Part shown: positions 19,489-28,567 of the stretch, in pieces
How the letters are laid out: every line of letters starts with the position of its first letter
Numbering within the stretch: the first letter of the stretch is position 1
Assembly: GCA_001717545.1 (NCBI GenBank)
Contig: CP017039.1
Location: 2,294,001-2,358,000 of the forward strand
DNA from: Anaerolineaceae bacterium oral taxon 439
GTDB lineage: Bacteria > Chloroflexota > Anaerolineae > Anaerolineales > Anaerolineaceae
DNA: 64,000 nt
Direction of reading: 5' to 3'
Position numbers and translations under genes: made by a program
Notes under the pieces: model-generated
The model's input: the letters and a program-made list of their open reading frames with translations, nothing else
What the model was told of the DNA's origin: nothing
Databases searched by the model: none

Positions 19489-19519
19489 GCCGGCGGACGT
19501 CAGGTTCAGCCCCGCCGGC
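19489..19519 (-). promoter_or_regulatory. Stem-loop between MtnA-like and deoD genes
   Basis: GCCGGCGG (19489-19496) pairs with CCGCCGGC (19512-19519) around a 15-nt loop in the 79-nt gap. No T-run follows on the minus strand. It is probably an intercistronic RNA structure. Confidence 0.5.
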
Positions 19520-19549
19520 CGGTAAATCTCAAAAAATCGTTCCGGCTTT

Positions 19550-20617
19550 TCAGCCGAACAGCTTTTTCAAGTTGACATCGAACGGCGGATAAACGATCCC
19601 CCGATCCGTAACGATCGCGGTCAGCAGCGAATGATCCGTTACGTCGAACGCAGGATTGTAGCATTTCGTTTCCGCCAGCGCCATCGGCTCCCGGTACCAG
19701 AGATTCTTGATCTCCTCCGGATCGCGAAGCTCGATTTCGATATCCGCGCCGCTCGCGCAGCTCATATCGATCGTCGACGAGGGCCCCAGCGTATAGAACG
19801 GAACGCCGTAATATTTACAAAGAATCGCCAGCCCCGACGTTCCAATCTTATTCGCGAAATCGCCGTTCGCCGCGACACGGTCGCAGCCAACAAACGCCGC
19901 CTGGACCTGCCCCGATTTCAAAACGATCGACGCCATATTGTCGCAGATCAGCGTCACGTCGACGCCCGCCCGTTCCAGCTCGTACGACGTCAGCCGCGCG
20001 CCCTGAAGAAGCGGCCGCGTTTCATCGGCAAAGACGCGGAACGCATACCCGCGTTCCTTCCCGAGCAGGAGCGGACCGATCGCCGTTCCATACTTCGACG
20101 TCGCCAGCGGTCCCGCGTTGCAGTGCGTTATCACCCCGTCGCCATCCTTCAGGAGCGAAAGCCCGAACTCGGAAATCCTCGTGCACATCGCGATATCTTC
20201 GTCATGAATCGCGATCGCTTCCTTCCCCATCACCGCGGCGATCTCCGCCGGCGAACCTCCGTCCGAAGCTTCCATGACGCTGAGCATGCGTTTTACCGCC
20301 CAGCTCAGGTTAACCGCCGTCGGGCGGGAGGAAATCAGCTTTTCACCGTCCGCCCGAAGTCCGCGTTCGAACGACGCCCTGTCCAGCCCCGTCTTTGCCA
20401 GCGCCAGGACGTACATCCCATACCCGGCGCAGATCCCAATCGCGGGCGCGCCGCGGACCGAAAGCCGTTTAATCGCGTCGTAAATCTCGTCAACCGTCCG
20501 CAGCGTCAAATAAACCTGCCGATTCGGAAGCTGCGTCTGGTCCAGGATGACGACGCTCCTTCCGTCCTCCCCCAGATGTACCCCGCATGCCTTCCGATCT
20601 TCCTCCGTAATCATCAT
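19550..20617 (-). CDS. mtnA: MtnA-like aldose-1-phosphate isomerase
   Basis: The 355-residue protein matches the MtnA branch of the eIF2B/MtnA/R15P-isomerase superfamily: [16 protein letters not shown], the catalytic Cys in [10 protein letters not shown] (about C165), and the catalytic Asp in [11 protein letters not shown]. MtnA converts 5-methylthioribose-1-phosphate to the ribulose form; relatives act on ribose-1,5-bisphosphate or 5-deoxyribose-1-phosphate. Here it sits next to DeoD, which makes sugar-1-phosphates. It could therefore isomerise a phosphorolysis product of methylthioadenosine, 5'-deoxyadenosine or ordinary nucleosides. The family is firm; the substrate is open. Confidence 0.88.
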   Translation of the reverse strand: MMITEEDRKACGVHLGEDGRSVVILDQTQLPNRQVYLTLRTVDEIYDAIKRLSVRGAPAIGICAGYGMYVLALAKTGLDRASFERGLRADGEKLISSRPTAVNLSWAVKRMLSVMEASDGGSPAEIAAVMGKEAIAIHDEDIAMCTRISEFGLSLLKDGDGVITHCNAGPLATSKYGTAIGPLLLGKERGYAFRVFADETRPLLQGARLTSYELERAGVDVTLICDNMASIVLKSGQVQAAFVGCDRVAANGDFANKIGTSGLAILCKYYGVPFYTLGPSSTIDMSCASGADIEIELRDPEEIKNLWYREPMALAETKCYNPAFDVTDHSLLTAIVTDRGIVYPPFDVNLKKLFG

Positions 20618-20650
20618 CTTATTCGTTTTCTCTCCTCAAAATAATGTATG

Positions 20651-22345
20651 CTACGCGATTGCGTTGACAAGCGAGAGGACGCTTTCACGAATCTTCCGGT
20701 TCGCCGCCAGCGCCGCCTCGCGGCTGTCCTGTTTAGTGTAAAAATAGAATTTAATCTTCGGTTCCGTTCCGGACGGCCGAATCGCGAACCAGCCGCCGTC
20801 TTCGAGGAAAAACCGGAGGACGTTCGACGCCGGGATATCCTGATAGCCCTGCTGGTAATCGATAACCCTCGCGACCTTAACACCCGCGATCTCGGACGGG
20901 AGGTCCTTCCGAAGCTGGATCATCATCCGCTGGATCCGTTCCGCCCCGGCTAAACCCTCTAAAACAAGACTGACGCCTTCCTCGGCGAACCAGCCGTACC
21001 GCTTGTACAGGCCTTCTAAAACCTGCCAGAGCGTTTTTCCCTGCTTCCGATAATAGGCGGCCGCTTCCGCGATCAGCATGCCCGCGCTGATCCCGTCTTT
21101 ATCGCGAACGTTCGGCGATGCGGCGTAGCCGATCGACTCCTCGTACCCCAGAAGGTACCGGTACCCCCGCGCGGTCAGCTCCGGAATCCGACCGCAGATA
21201 TTCTTAAACCCGGTCAACGCCTCGAACATCTCAACCCCGTACGCGCGCGCGATCTCCGTCGTCATCGTCGACGTCACGATCGACTTGACCATCGCGCCCT
21301 TCGCAGGCAGCGTTCCCGCGTCCTTCCGCCCCTCCAGGATGTAATTCGCCAGCAGGACGCCCGTCTGGTTCCCGTTCAGCGGGATATAACGACCGTCGTC
21401 GCCCAGAATCTCGATCGCGAACCGGTCGCCGTCCGGATCGGTCGCCATGAGCAATTCCGCGCCGACGCGCCTGCCCAGCTCTTCGGCAAGCCTGAACGCC
21501 TTCGGATCCTCCGGGTTCGGATACCCGACCGTCGTAAAATCGGGATCCGGGTTTTCCTGCTCCGCGACAATATGCCAGCTGCTGAAACCGCGGTCGCGGA
21601 GCATCTCGCGGAACGGGATCGAGGCGGCCCCATTTAACGGCGTGTACACGAGCGGAATCGACAAATCCAGTTCTTCGCCGCTATGAATCGCTAACGATTC
21701 GACCTCGTCGAGGTAGCGCCGATCCTCCGCGGCCCCCAGCATCGTAATTCGTCCGTCCGCCAGGGCTGCCGCGAAATCGGCGGATCGAGTCCCGTCGAAG
21801 TAATCTGTACGTTCAATGCAAGCTAAAATCCCGTCCGCGACTTCCGCGCTGACCTGGCAGCCGTCTTCCCAATAGACCTTATAACCGTTAAAATCGCGTG
21901 GATTATGCGACGCGGTAAGATTGACGCCCGAAATCGCGCCCAGAACGGGGATCAGGTACGAAAGCTCCGGCGTCGGGCGGAGCTCCGGAAAAACGTACGC
22001 CCGGATTCCGTTCGCGGCGAAAATACCGGCGGCGAACCGAGAAAATTCCTTCGAAAAATGACGCGGATCATGCGCAATGACGACGCCGCGCCGCTTCGCT
22101 TCCTCCCCGAACGAGCTGATATAATCGGCTAACCCCTGCGTCGCGCGTCCGACCGTAATATAATTCATCCGCATCGTTCCAACGCCGATTTTCCCGCGAA
22201 GTCCCGCCGTCCCGAACGTCATGTCGGCAATAAACCGCTCCTGAAGCTCGGCATCGTTCCCGCTCAATCCAACCAATTCCACACGCAGCGGGTCGTCCGC
22301 CGCAAGCTTCTCTGACCATAGCTGAACCCGCTCCCGATAATCCAT
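20651..22345 (-). CDS. Phosphohexo/phosphopentomutase (alpha-D-phosphohexomutase family, PGM2-like)
   Basis: The 564-residue protein has the four landmarks of the family: phosphoserine loop TASHNP (S146), metal loop D303-P-D305-G-D307-R, sugar loop GYEESIGY and a C-terminal phosphate site RPSGTEPKIKFYF. Length and sequence style match the PgcA/PGM2 branch, which includes both glucose-1-phosphate and pentose-1-phosphate mutases. Lying 33 nt before the isomerase and near deoD, it may turn ribose-1-phosphate into ribose-5-phosphate (inference). It is the first gene of the nucleoside operon. Confidence 0.92.
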   Translation of the reverse strand: MDYRERVQLWSEKLAADDPLRVELVGLSGNDAELQERFIADMTFGTAGLRGKIGVGTMRMNYITVGRATQGLADYISSFGEEAKRRGVVIAHDPRHFSKEFSRFAAGIFAANGIRAYVFPELRPTPELSYLIPVLGAISGVNLTASHNPRDFNGYKVYWEDGCQVSAEVADGILACIERTDYFDGTRSADFAAALADGRITMLGAAEDRRYLDEVESLAIHSGEELDLSIPLVYTPLNGAASIPFREMLRDRGFSSWHIVAEQENPDPDFTTVGYPNPEDPKAFRLAEELGRRVGAELLMATDPDGDRFAIEILGDDGRYIPLNGNQTGVLLANYILEGRKDAGTLPAKGAMVKSIVTSTMTTEIARAYGVEMFEALTGFKNICGRIPELTARGYRYLLGYEESIGYAASPNVRDKDGISAGMLIAEAAAYYRKQGKTLWQVLEGLYKRYGWFAEEGVSLVLEGLAGAERIQRMMIQLRKDLPSEIAGVKVARVIDYQQGYQDIPASNVLRFFLEDGGWFAIRPSGTEPKIKFYFYTKQDSREAALAANRKIRESVLSLVNAIA

Positions 22346-22364
22346 TCTCTCATCCTCACTTTCG

Positions 22365-22394
22365 ATATATAAACAGACTCTTCTATATAGTCTG
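22365..22394 (-). terminator. Possible terminator of the sugar regulon
   Basis: CAGACT and AGTCTG (22374-22379 and 22389-22394) form a 6-bp stem with a 9-nt loop. On the minus strand a TTTATATAT stretch follows. It sits after the last permease and before the mutase gene. The stem is weak, so termination may be partial. Confidence 0.45.
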
Positions 22395-22429
22395 CCGCCT
22401 AAGAGTATACCTAAACATGAGAAAAAAGG

Positions 22430-23272
22430 CTATCCTTTAACCGACCCGGCCGTCATTCCGCTCACAAGAGATTTCTGCGCGACGAAGATAAAGAGAATCG
22501 TCGGAATTGACGAAACCATGATCGCCGCCGCCATATTCCCCCATTCGACCTGATACGACGTGATAAAAAAGGACGTTCCGACCGTCGCCGTAACCGCCTT
22601 CTTAAAGCTCAGAATACCGCTGAATAAATATTCGTTCCAGCTGGTAATAAACCCTAAAATCGCTGTCGACGCGATCCCGGGCCGAAGAACCGGGACCAGG
22701 ATCCGCGCCAGGATTTGCAGCGTGCTCGCCCCGTCGATCATCGCCGCCTCTTCGATCTCCTTCGGAAGATCCTGAATATACCCGATAAACAGCAGCAGCG
22801 ACGTCGGCGTAATAAAAAGCGTATGCATGAAGATAATCGACGTCTTCGTATCCAGCATCTTGAGCCTGTTGAAAATCAGGAAGACCGGAATCGCGAACGC
22901 CAGCGCGGGCATCAGCCGCAGCAGCATCGTCGCGCTCAGGATCGTATCGCCGAAGCCATGGTAGCGGACAATACTGTAAGCGGCGGGAATCGTCACCGCG
23001 ACCGCCAGGAACGACGAAACCAGCGCGATGATAAACGAATTCGAAATAAATCTCCCGAAGTCGTAGCCGCCCTTTCCAAGGACGTTCAGGTAGTTATCCA
23101 GAACCGGACGGAAGATCCATTTCGGCGGATACGCCGAAATATCCGCGCTCGACTTAAAAGACGTCAGGAAGTTCGTAAAAACGCCGATATCGAACAGAAC
23201 GATAATCACCGCAATCAGCGCGACGACCAGCGCCATGGACAGCATCGAACGAATCTTTTTCGAGATCATCAT
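22430..23272 (-). CDS. CUT1 sugar ABC permease (MalG type), importer 2
   Basis: The 280-residue protein has about six helices, EEAAMIDGASTLQIL with ILVPVLRPGI, and the MalG-family end VSGMTAGSVKG. Its ATG overlaps the TGA of the partner permease by 4 nt. It closes the second CUT1 importer, which has no ATPase gene. Confidence 0.93.
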   Translation of the reverse strand: MMISKKIRSMLSMALVVALIAVIIVLFDIGVFTNFLTSFKSSADISAYPPKWIFRPVLDNYLNVLGKGGYDFGRFISNSFIIALVSSFLAVAVTIPAAYSIVRYHGFGDTILSATMLLRLMPALAFAIPVFLIFNRLKMLDTKTSIIFMHTLFITPTSLLLFIGYIQDLPKEIEEAAMIDGASTLQILARILVPVLRPGIASTAILGFITSWNEYLFSGILSFKKAVTATVGTSFFITSYQVEWGNMAAAIMVSSIPTILFIFVAQKSLVSGMTAGSVKG

Positions 23273-24144
23273 TTATATCCTTTCATCGTCCGCCTGACCA
23301 GGTACAGCGACGGGATCAACAGCATGATCGCCAGCGCGAACGAAGCCGCGCTCGCCATCCCGTAATCGCTGCGCTGGAACGCGCGCCGGTAAATAAAAAT
23401 ACTGACGCTCTGCGTAAACGTTCCCGGCCCGCCCGCGGTCATCGCGAAAACCAGCTCGAAAATCAGGAACGACGCCAGTAATTTTTCCAGGAACGTCACC
23501 CAGAGAATCGACGAAATCAGCGGCAGCGTCACATGAACCAGCCGCTGGAACGCGTTCGCGCCGTCGACCGTCGCCGCCTCGATCAGCTCCTTCGACACCC
23601 CCTGCATCGACGAATACGTATTGATAAAAACGAACGGCATCCGGTTCACCGTATCGGCGCCGATAATCGTCTGGTTCACGAAGCCGACCCCAAGCATCGC
23701 GGTCGTGCCGGTAATCCCGGCCAGCAGGTAAGCGATCGGGCCGACGAATTCGTTAAAAAGCAGCCGGAACATCGTCCCCATCAGGAACGGCGATACCACC
23801 ATCGGAAGCAGCAGCAGCGTTATCGCGACGCTTTTTCCCGGAAAGGCACGGTTGAAAAGCTGTGCGATCAGGACGCCCAGCAGCATCTGAATCGTCGTCG
23901 AAATAACCGCGAAGCGCAGACTCCAAAGCAGCGATTTTCCAAAATCCGCGTTGGTAAACAGGTTAATATAGTTTTTCAGCCCGATGAAGTTCGGATTTCC
24001 AATATTATTGATCCGCGCGTTGAAGAAACTCAGTCTCAGTCCGTACAGCATCGGGTACAGCGCGAAACATACCAGCCAGATCGTCAGCGGCGCGAGCAGG
24101 AGCAGGCTGATCATCTTCTTCTTATTGACTTTAAAAAAGCTCAT
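23269..24144 (-). CDS. CUT1 sugar ABC permease (MalF type), importer 2
   Basis: The 291-residue protein has about six helices and the coupling loop IEAATVDGANAFQRLVHVTLPLI. It is translated together with the MalG-type partner through a 4-nt overlap. It follows the binding-protein gene after a gap holding a strong stem-loop. Confidence 0.93.
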   Translation of the reverse strand: MSFFKVNKKKMISLLLLAPLTIWLVCFALYPMLYGLRLSFFNARINNIGNPNFIGLKNYINLFTNADFGKSLLWSLRFAVISTTIQMLLGVLIAQLFNRAFPGKSVAITLLLLPMVVSPFLMGTMFRLLFNEFVGPIAYLLAGITGTTAMLGVGFVNQTIIGADTVNRMPFVFINTYSSMQGVSKELIEAATVDGANAFQRLVHVTLPLISSILWVTFLEKLLASFLIFELVFAMTAGGPGTFTQSVSIFIYRRAFQRSDYGMASAASFALAIMLLIPSLYLVRRTMKGYK

Positions 24145-24198
24145 GACTTCGGTTCCTCCGATAGCGTTAAACCCCGCCGCTCAGGGACAGGCTATAAA

Positions 24199-24232
24199 TT
24201 TATCGGAGATGACGGCTGTCATCTCCGATAAA
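24199..24232 (-). promoter_or_regulatory. Stem-loop after binding-protein gene, importer 2
   Basis: A perfect 15-bp stem (TTTATCGGAGATGAC with its complement, 24199-24213 and 24218-24232) closes a 4-nt loop. It lies between the binding protein and the first permease gene. It has no clear T-run. Confidence 0.75.
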
Positions 24233-24254
24233 GGTCCATCAGCCCGGGAAACGG

Positions 24255-25598
24255 TTACCAGTTTTCCATTTCCGCCGAGCAGTCCGCCTGAACCGCCGCA
24301 AGACCTTCGTCGATTGTAACGACGTCCGTCCAGGCGTTCGACAGCCCGCCGCAGGCGATATCTTCAATAATCCCGGCGGTCGGGGGCAGGTTGCGGCCAT
24401 ACTCATTAACAACGTCGGCCATGTACCCAAAGTCCGGGCGCGCTTCCGCCATGTCGGCAAGAACCTTAATAGACGGCGGAATCCCGCCGGCGTCAGCGTA
24501 TAGCTTCGCGGCTTCGTCGCCGTACAGCCAGGCAACCCAGCGGGCCGCGTCTTCTTTATGCTCGCTGTACTTGCTGATCCCGACGCCGAGCGTATGATTA
24601 TAAGCAAAGCGGCCTTCCGGTCCGGCGGGCGGCGCCGTTACGGCGATCTTCCCGTGAATCAGGGAATCCTCGGCGTCGAGCGTCTGATAAGCCGCGTTCC
24701 AGTGGACCGAAAGCGCGACCTGACCCGCCAGGAACGCCTCGTTATCTTCCGCGTATTCGCCGTTAACCGATCCCGGCGGCGTCAGCCCTTTCCCGAAGCT
24801 CGTTTTCCAGATTTCAAGCGCCTTTCGCGCGGCCTCGTTATCGAACGCGACCTTTCCGTCCGCGTCGAACCAGTCGCCGCCGAAGCTCCAATACGCGTTC
24901 GTCCATAGGAAAGCCGTCGGCCCCATGACCTTCCCGTGGGTGAAGTTCCCGTATTCAACCGGCGAATCCGGATTGTACTGCTTCGTGAAGAAGAACGAGG
25001 TCGCGAGATAATCGTCCCAGGTCCATTCGTCCGGATGCTTCGGGGTCATTTCAACGCCCATCTGCTCCAGGCTGATCTTCTTGTAGGTTTCCTTCCAATC
25101 CGCGTCAGCCAGCAGCTTCTCAATCAGGTCGGAACGATAATACAGGAAATGCGCCGAAAGGTCCATCGGGACGCCGTAGAGCGTTCCGTCCGTCCAACGC
25201 ATCCCGTCGACGGTCGCAGGGATCCGCGCGGTCAGGTCGGTTCCGTAAATATTGATTTCCGGATCGGTAATCAGCGGTTCCAACGGTTCAAAATGCATCC
25301 AGTATTTACCGAGCCAGCGCGACGCCGTAAAGAAAAGATCGACGTCCGACGACCCCGCCGCCATGAGCGCTTCCTCTTTGAGCATGATGTTATCGCGCCC
25401 GAAGAGCTCCTGTTCAACGTAGAAACCGGCCTCTTCCGCCATGTTCTCGTTCCAGTATTTCAGGACAACGTCCATCGCGTCCGACTCCGGACCCGGCCAA
25501 TACACCATTCGGACCGTGTACAGATCGTCGGCGGCGACGGCAAGCACGGAACTCAGCGCCATCGCCAGAACAACCATTAAAATGACTAACTTCTTCAT
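24255..25598 (-). CDS. CUT1 sugar-binding protein, importer 2
   Basis: The 447-residue protein has a Sec signal peptide (MKKLVILMVVLAMALSSV...AVA-A) without a lipobox Cys. A family 1 solute-binding domain follows, with SSDVDLFFTASRWLG and WVAWLYGDEAAKLYADAGGIPP. The start at 25598 follows GGAGG. A frame extending 11 codons further is not supported. Its own promoter lies upstream. It follows the D-lyxose isomerase-like gene, so the sugar imported is probably one fed to that pathway. Confidence 0.92.
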   Translation of the reverse strand: MKKLVILMVVLAMALSSVLAVAADDLYTVRMVYWPGPESDAMDVVLKYWNENMAEEAGFYVEQELFGRDNIMLKEEALMAAGSSDVDLFFTASRWLGKYWMHFEPLEPLITDPEINIYGTDLTARIPATVDGMRWTDGTLYGVPMDLSAHFLYYRSDLIEKLLADADWKETYKKISLEQMGVEMTPKHPDEWTWDDYLATSFFFTKQYNPDSPVEYGNFTHGKVMGPTAFLWTNAYWSFGGDWFDADGKVAFDNEAARKALEIWKTSFGKGLTPPGSVNGEYAEDNEAFLAGQVALSVHWNAAYQTLDAEDSLIHGKIAVTAPPAGPEGRFAYNHTLGVGISKYSEHKEDAARWVAWLYGDEAAKLYADAGGIPPSIKVLADMAEARPDFGYMADVVNEYGRNLPPTAGIIEDIACGGLSNAWTDVVTIDEGLAAVQADCSAEMENW

Positions 25599-25686
25599 AC
25601 AGCCTCCTTCAAAATTTCCGACGTTTTTCAACCTCGGTTTAATTCCGGCAATCCGCCTGCCAGAGCGCGGACGCCAAATTCAACTC

Positions 25687-25714
25687 ATTATACAGGCACT
25701 GTCCACTATTTCAA
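25687..25714 (-). promoter_or_regulatory. Promoter of importer 2
   Basis: On the minus strand TTGAAA (25709-25714) and TATAAT (25687-25692) are 16 nt apart. A second GAAATA half-site lies just upstream, echoing the GAAATAAA palindrome before importer 3, but no full palindrome is seen here. Confidence 0.65.
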
Positions 25715-25755
25715 GCTGTATTTCGTCCCGTTTTTCGAATGACGATTGGGCCAAA

Positions 25756-26448
25756 TCAGCGGGAAAGAAGCGTCCGGAGCTTCGCGTAATCCCCGACCAG
25801 CGGACGGAAAATCGGTTCATCCTCGTCAATCTTCGGGAAACGCGGCGAATCGTCCAGGAAACGGTTATCCGTATGGTCGTCGTTGACCTTCGAGACCTCC
25901 CCGATCAGGACGCGCCCCGTCCCCCAGAAGCTATGATAATTCCGCTGCGGAAGCGTGACGCTCTCTCCGGGCGCAAGCGACAGCACGGCCCCGGGATCAA
26001 GAACCCGGCGGATTCCGTCAACGTAGACGACGACCGGGCGCACCGTGTCAAGCGATTCGTCAGCGTTCGCGTTATTCAGCCGCAGGTTCAGCGTCCCCCC
26101 GCCGCGATTGATAATATCCTCGACCTTATCCCAATGGAAATGCGTCAGGCAGAGCTGTCCGTCGTTCACGATCATCAGCTTCTCGCAGTACGGTTTGTCG
26201 TACCCGGCCGCCTGCGTCGAACCGTTGCGTACCGTGAACAGGACCATCCCTTTCCGTTCAAAATCGCCCAATGCGAAGTCGGTAATATCCCAGCCCATCT
26301 CCTGCGTCAGGATCTCGTCCAGCTCCGCCGCGCTCCTGGTAAGCCATTCGTCCCAGGACCAGTACCCCCAGACCGGCAGCCGCCAGTTCTGCGACATAAA
26401 AAATTCTTCCGACGACTTCAGGATCCGGTTGATCTCCGATCGTTTCAT
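25756..26448 (-). CDS. D-lyxose ketol-isomerase-like cupin
   Basis: The 230-residue protein matches the D-lyxose/D-mannose isomerase cupin family: an N-terminal MKRSEINRILKSSEEFF block, metal ligands in CLTHFHWDKVEDI, and a final His in LPQRNYHSFWG, followed by IGEVSKVNDDHTDN. Family enzymes convert D-lyxose to D-xylulose and often D-mannose to D-fructose. It is co-directional with an RpiR regulator, kinase and aldolase, so it is probably the entry isomerase of this pathway. The exact aldose is unknown. Confidence 0.9.
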   Translation of the reverse strand: MKRSEINRILKSSEEFFMSQNWRLPVWGYWSWDEWLTRSAAELDEILTQEMGWDITDFALGDFERKGMVLFTVRNGSTQAAGYDKPYCEKLMIVNDGQLCLTHFHWDKVEDIINRGGGTLNLRLNNANADESLDTVRPVVVYVDGIRRVLDPGAVLSLAPGESVTLPQRNYHSFWGTGRVLIGEVSKVNDDHTDNRFLDDSPRFPKIDEDEPIFRPLVGDYAKLRTLLSR

Positions 26449-26484
26449 GCGATATCTCCTCTATAAATTTAGGCCGCGCCCCTT

Positions 26485-27333
26485 CTAAAGCTTTGAATCC
26501 GCCATGTTCAGCTCGAGCTTATCGTTCTCAGACCGATTCAGGGTCTCCTGATTAATCAGGCAGCTCAACAGCGCGTCTCCAACCGCCATTTCGTTCAAGT
26601 GCGAATAGCTTTTAAAATAATACTGATGATCGTCTCCGGACGACGCCAAAAGCAGGTAATCGCAAAGATTACTGACCGGCGAATACCGGTGCGCCGTGAT
26701 CGCGACGATCGGGAGTCCCCGCTCTTTTCCGAGCGTCAGCGCGTTCACGACCTGCCTGGAACAGCCGGACTGCGAAATGGCCAGAATGACGTCGCCCGGC
26801 TGGGACAGGTGAATCTGCATCAGGGAATATTCCGGCGAGAAACCGGCGAAGCTCCGTACGTTCAGCCGATTCAGCCGGTAGCTCATGTACTGCGCGACCG
26901 GATTCGTATTTCCTACAGCGACGACATGAACCAGCGCCGCCCCACGGATCACTTCCGCCGCGTCCTGAAGCGCCTGCCTGTCGATCGTATCCCCGATTTT
27001 CAGCATGTTCGCTGCGATAACCTTGAAAAAATTCTGGAATTCACTGTCCGCGCTCGCCGACGTCGGATCGACCGCGAAATAGTAGCGCCGCCCTAAATCC
27101 CGCGACAGGCTGATCCGCATGTGGTTATAGCCGCGGAACCCGACGTGCTTGCAGAAGCGGATCACAGTCGCCTCGCTGACCTCGCTGGCCCGGGCGATTT
27201 CAGACACATTAAGCTGGACGGCATCCTCAGGATTGGCCAGGATAAAATCGGCGACTTTCTGTTCAGCTTTGAAAATATCCGCTTTCCGCTCGCTGATCCG
27301 CTCGATAACCGTTTTTTCCTGATCCAACGTCAC
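26485..27333 (-). CDS. RpiR-family transcriptional regulator
   Basis: The 282-residue protein has an N-terminal HTH_6 domain (about 1-78, VSEIARASEVSEATVIRFCKHVGFRGY) and a SIS sugar-phosphate domain (about 125-260, VVAVGNTNPVAQYMSYRLNRL, LAISQSGCSRQVVNAL). RpiR proteins sense sugar phosphates. It sits between the kinase and the isomerase genes, with gaps of 14 and 36 nt. It is the best candidate for binding the palindrome at 32695-32712. Confidence 0.93.
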   Translation of the reverse strand: MTLDQEKTVIERISERKADIFKAEQKVADFILANPEDAVQLNVSEIARASEVSEATVIRFCKHVGFRGYNHMRISLSRDLGRRYYFAVDPTSASADSEFQNFFKVIAANMLKIGDTIDRQALQDAAEVIRGAALVHVVAVGNTNPVAQYMSYRLNRLNVRSFAGFSPEYSLMQIHLSQPGDVILAISQSGCSRQVVNALTLGKERGLPIVAITAHRYSPVSNLCDYLLLASSGDDHQYYFKSYSHLNEMAVGDALLSCLINQETLNRSENDKLELNMADSKL

Positions 27334-27347
27334 GTTTCGCTCCTGTA

Positions 27348-28541
27348 TCAGAGATCCGACAGGAAACCCCCAACGAACGAATCGCCTAATCCGATCGTTG
27401 TCGCCTTTCCCGCCTCTAATTCTATACGATACCCTGGAACGCAGACAATCTCCGAAAGGCTTAGCCCGTCTATCTTTTCCCGGAAAGCCAGTCCCTCCGG
27501 CGATTTTATTTCATCCGCGGTCGCGGCGAAATCGGCGGCGGTAAAATCGTCGCCCTTCGCGTACCGCGTCGCCGCCATGCGGATTCCGGCGGAAAGCGCC
27601 CCGGCGTATTTTCCAGCGTTCTTCCCGCGGACGAGTCCCCAGTCCTTCGTATGCAGCACGATCGTGTCAACGCCGAACCTTTTCCGGAGCGCGTCCAGCC
27701 CGCCGACGACCGACGCCGGATCGTTTAAATCCGGTTCCGGCGAAACGAGCTCCCGAAACTCGTCTTCGTTAAGACTGTAAATATCGACCAGCCCGTCCAA
27801 GATCGAGAAAATCCGATCGCGGAATTCCGGACGGTAAAATCCGGCCTCTTCGTAAAAAACAATTCCAGCCGCAGGAAGCTCCAGGATCGCTTTTTTCAGG
27901 CGTTCCACGCGGTCGATCAGCTGCGCTTCGTCGCTGATAACGTTGAAGCCGGAAACCTGAAAAACGCGCGCCGATTTCAAAACCTCGCCCAGCGCCCCTG
28001 AAATCGGAAGGTCGATATTATCCTGATCGTTACTCATGATAACGCGGTTGGACCGCTGCGAACGGACGGTCCGACCGTCGGCGAGACGGAAAGCCGCGCC
28101 CTCCGGATACTGGAAAATCAGGTGCGGATAGAGATTTTCCTTCGTCCCGGCCCAGATAACGCGGCAGCCCCGCGGCGTCAATCGACGGACGTCATCGTTC
28201 ATCGTCACGAAATGCGCCGTTGAAGCGATCCCGATCCGATCGAGCGCAATCGCGGCGCGGATCCCCGTCCCGCCCATCGTAATTTTCTTTGGCGCGCCGG
28301 GAGCGAATTCGCTCGCCAGCGACGGCGATTCGAGGAAAAACTCCCCCCCGCCGTCCGCGTAGATCCGATTCAGCACGGCGATAACGAGCTCGCGTTCCGA
28401 CCTGACGACGTGAGGAACGGATTGGATTTCGCGGAACTCGATCCCGAAAGAATCGATCCGCGACTGAAAATCCAACCCTGACCACTCGAACTCGTAATCG
28501 ATATTGTTGCCCAGCCCTAAAACCAGCCCGTTATCGCGCAT
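27348..28541 (-). CDS. ADP-dependent-type (ADP_PFK_GK) sugar kinase
   Basis: The 397-residue ribokinase-fold protein resembles the ADP-dependent phosphofructokinase/glucokinase family: N-terminal GLGNNIDYEFEW, GGTGIRAAIALDRIG, an LIFQYPEG...SNRVIMSNDQDN block, NEDEF, and the C-terminal GLGDSFVGGF with the catalytic Asp. It lies between a class II aldolase and an RpiR regulator and probably phosphorylates the ketose made by the isomerase. The phosphate donor (ADP or ATP) and the position phosphorylated are not readable. The family assignment by eye is good but not certain. Confidence 0.8.
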   Translation of the reverse strand: MRDNGLVLGLGNNIDYEFEWSGLDFQSRIDSFGIEFREIQSVPHVVRSERELVIAVLNRIYADGGGEFFLESPSLASEFAPGAPKKITMGGTGIRAAIALDRIGIASTAHFVTMNDDVRRLTPRGCRVIWAGTKENLYPHLIFQYPEGAAFRLADGRTVRSQRSNRVIMSNDQDNIDLPISGALGEVLKSARVFQVSGFNVISDEAQLIDRVERLKKAILELPAAGIVFYEEAGFYRPEFRDRIFSILDGLVDIYSLNEDEFRELVSPEPDLNDPASVVGGLDALRKRFGVDTIVLHTKDWGLVRGKNAGKYAGALSAGIRMAATRYAKGDDFTAADFAATADEIKSPEGLAFREKIDGLSLSEIVCVPGYRIELEAGKATTIGLGDSFVGGFLSDL

Positions 28542-28567
28542 GCCGTAATTTCTCCGATTTTTATATA

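Noticed and set aside
19631-20644. 337-codon plus-strand frame
   Set aside because: Antisense of the MtnA-like gene, whose catalytic Cys and Asp motifs are intact; the frame is very Arg-rich without a domain.
25441-26466. 341-codon plus-strand frame
   Set aside because: Antisense to the binding-protein start and the D-lyxose isomerase gene; Arg/Pro-rich composition is typical of a shadow frame.
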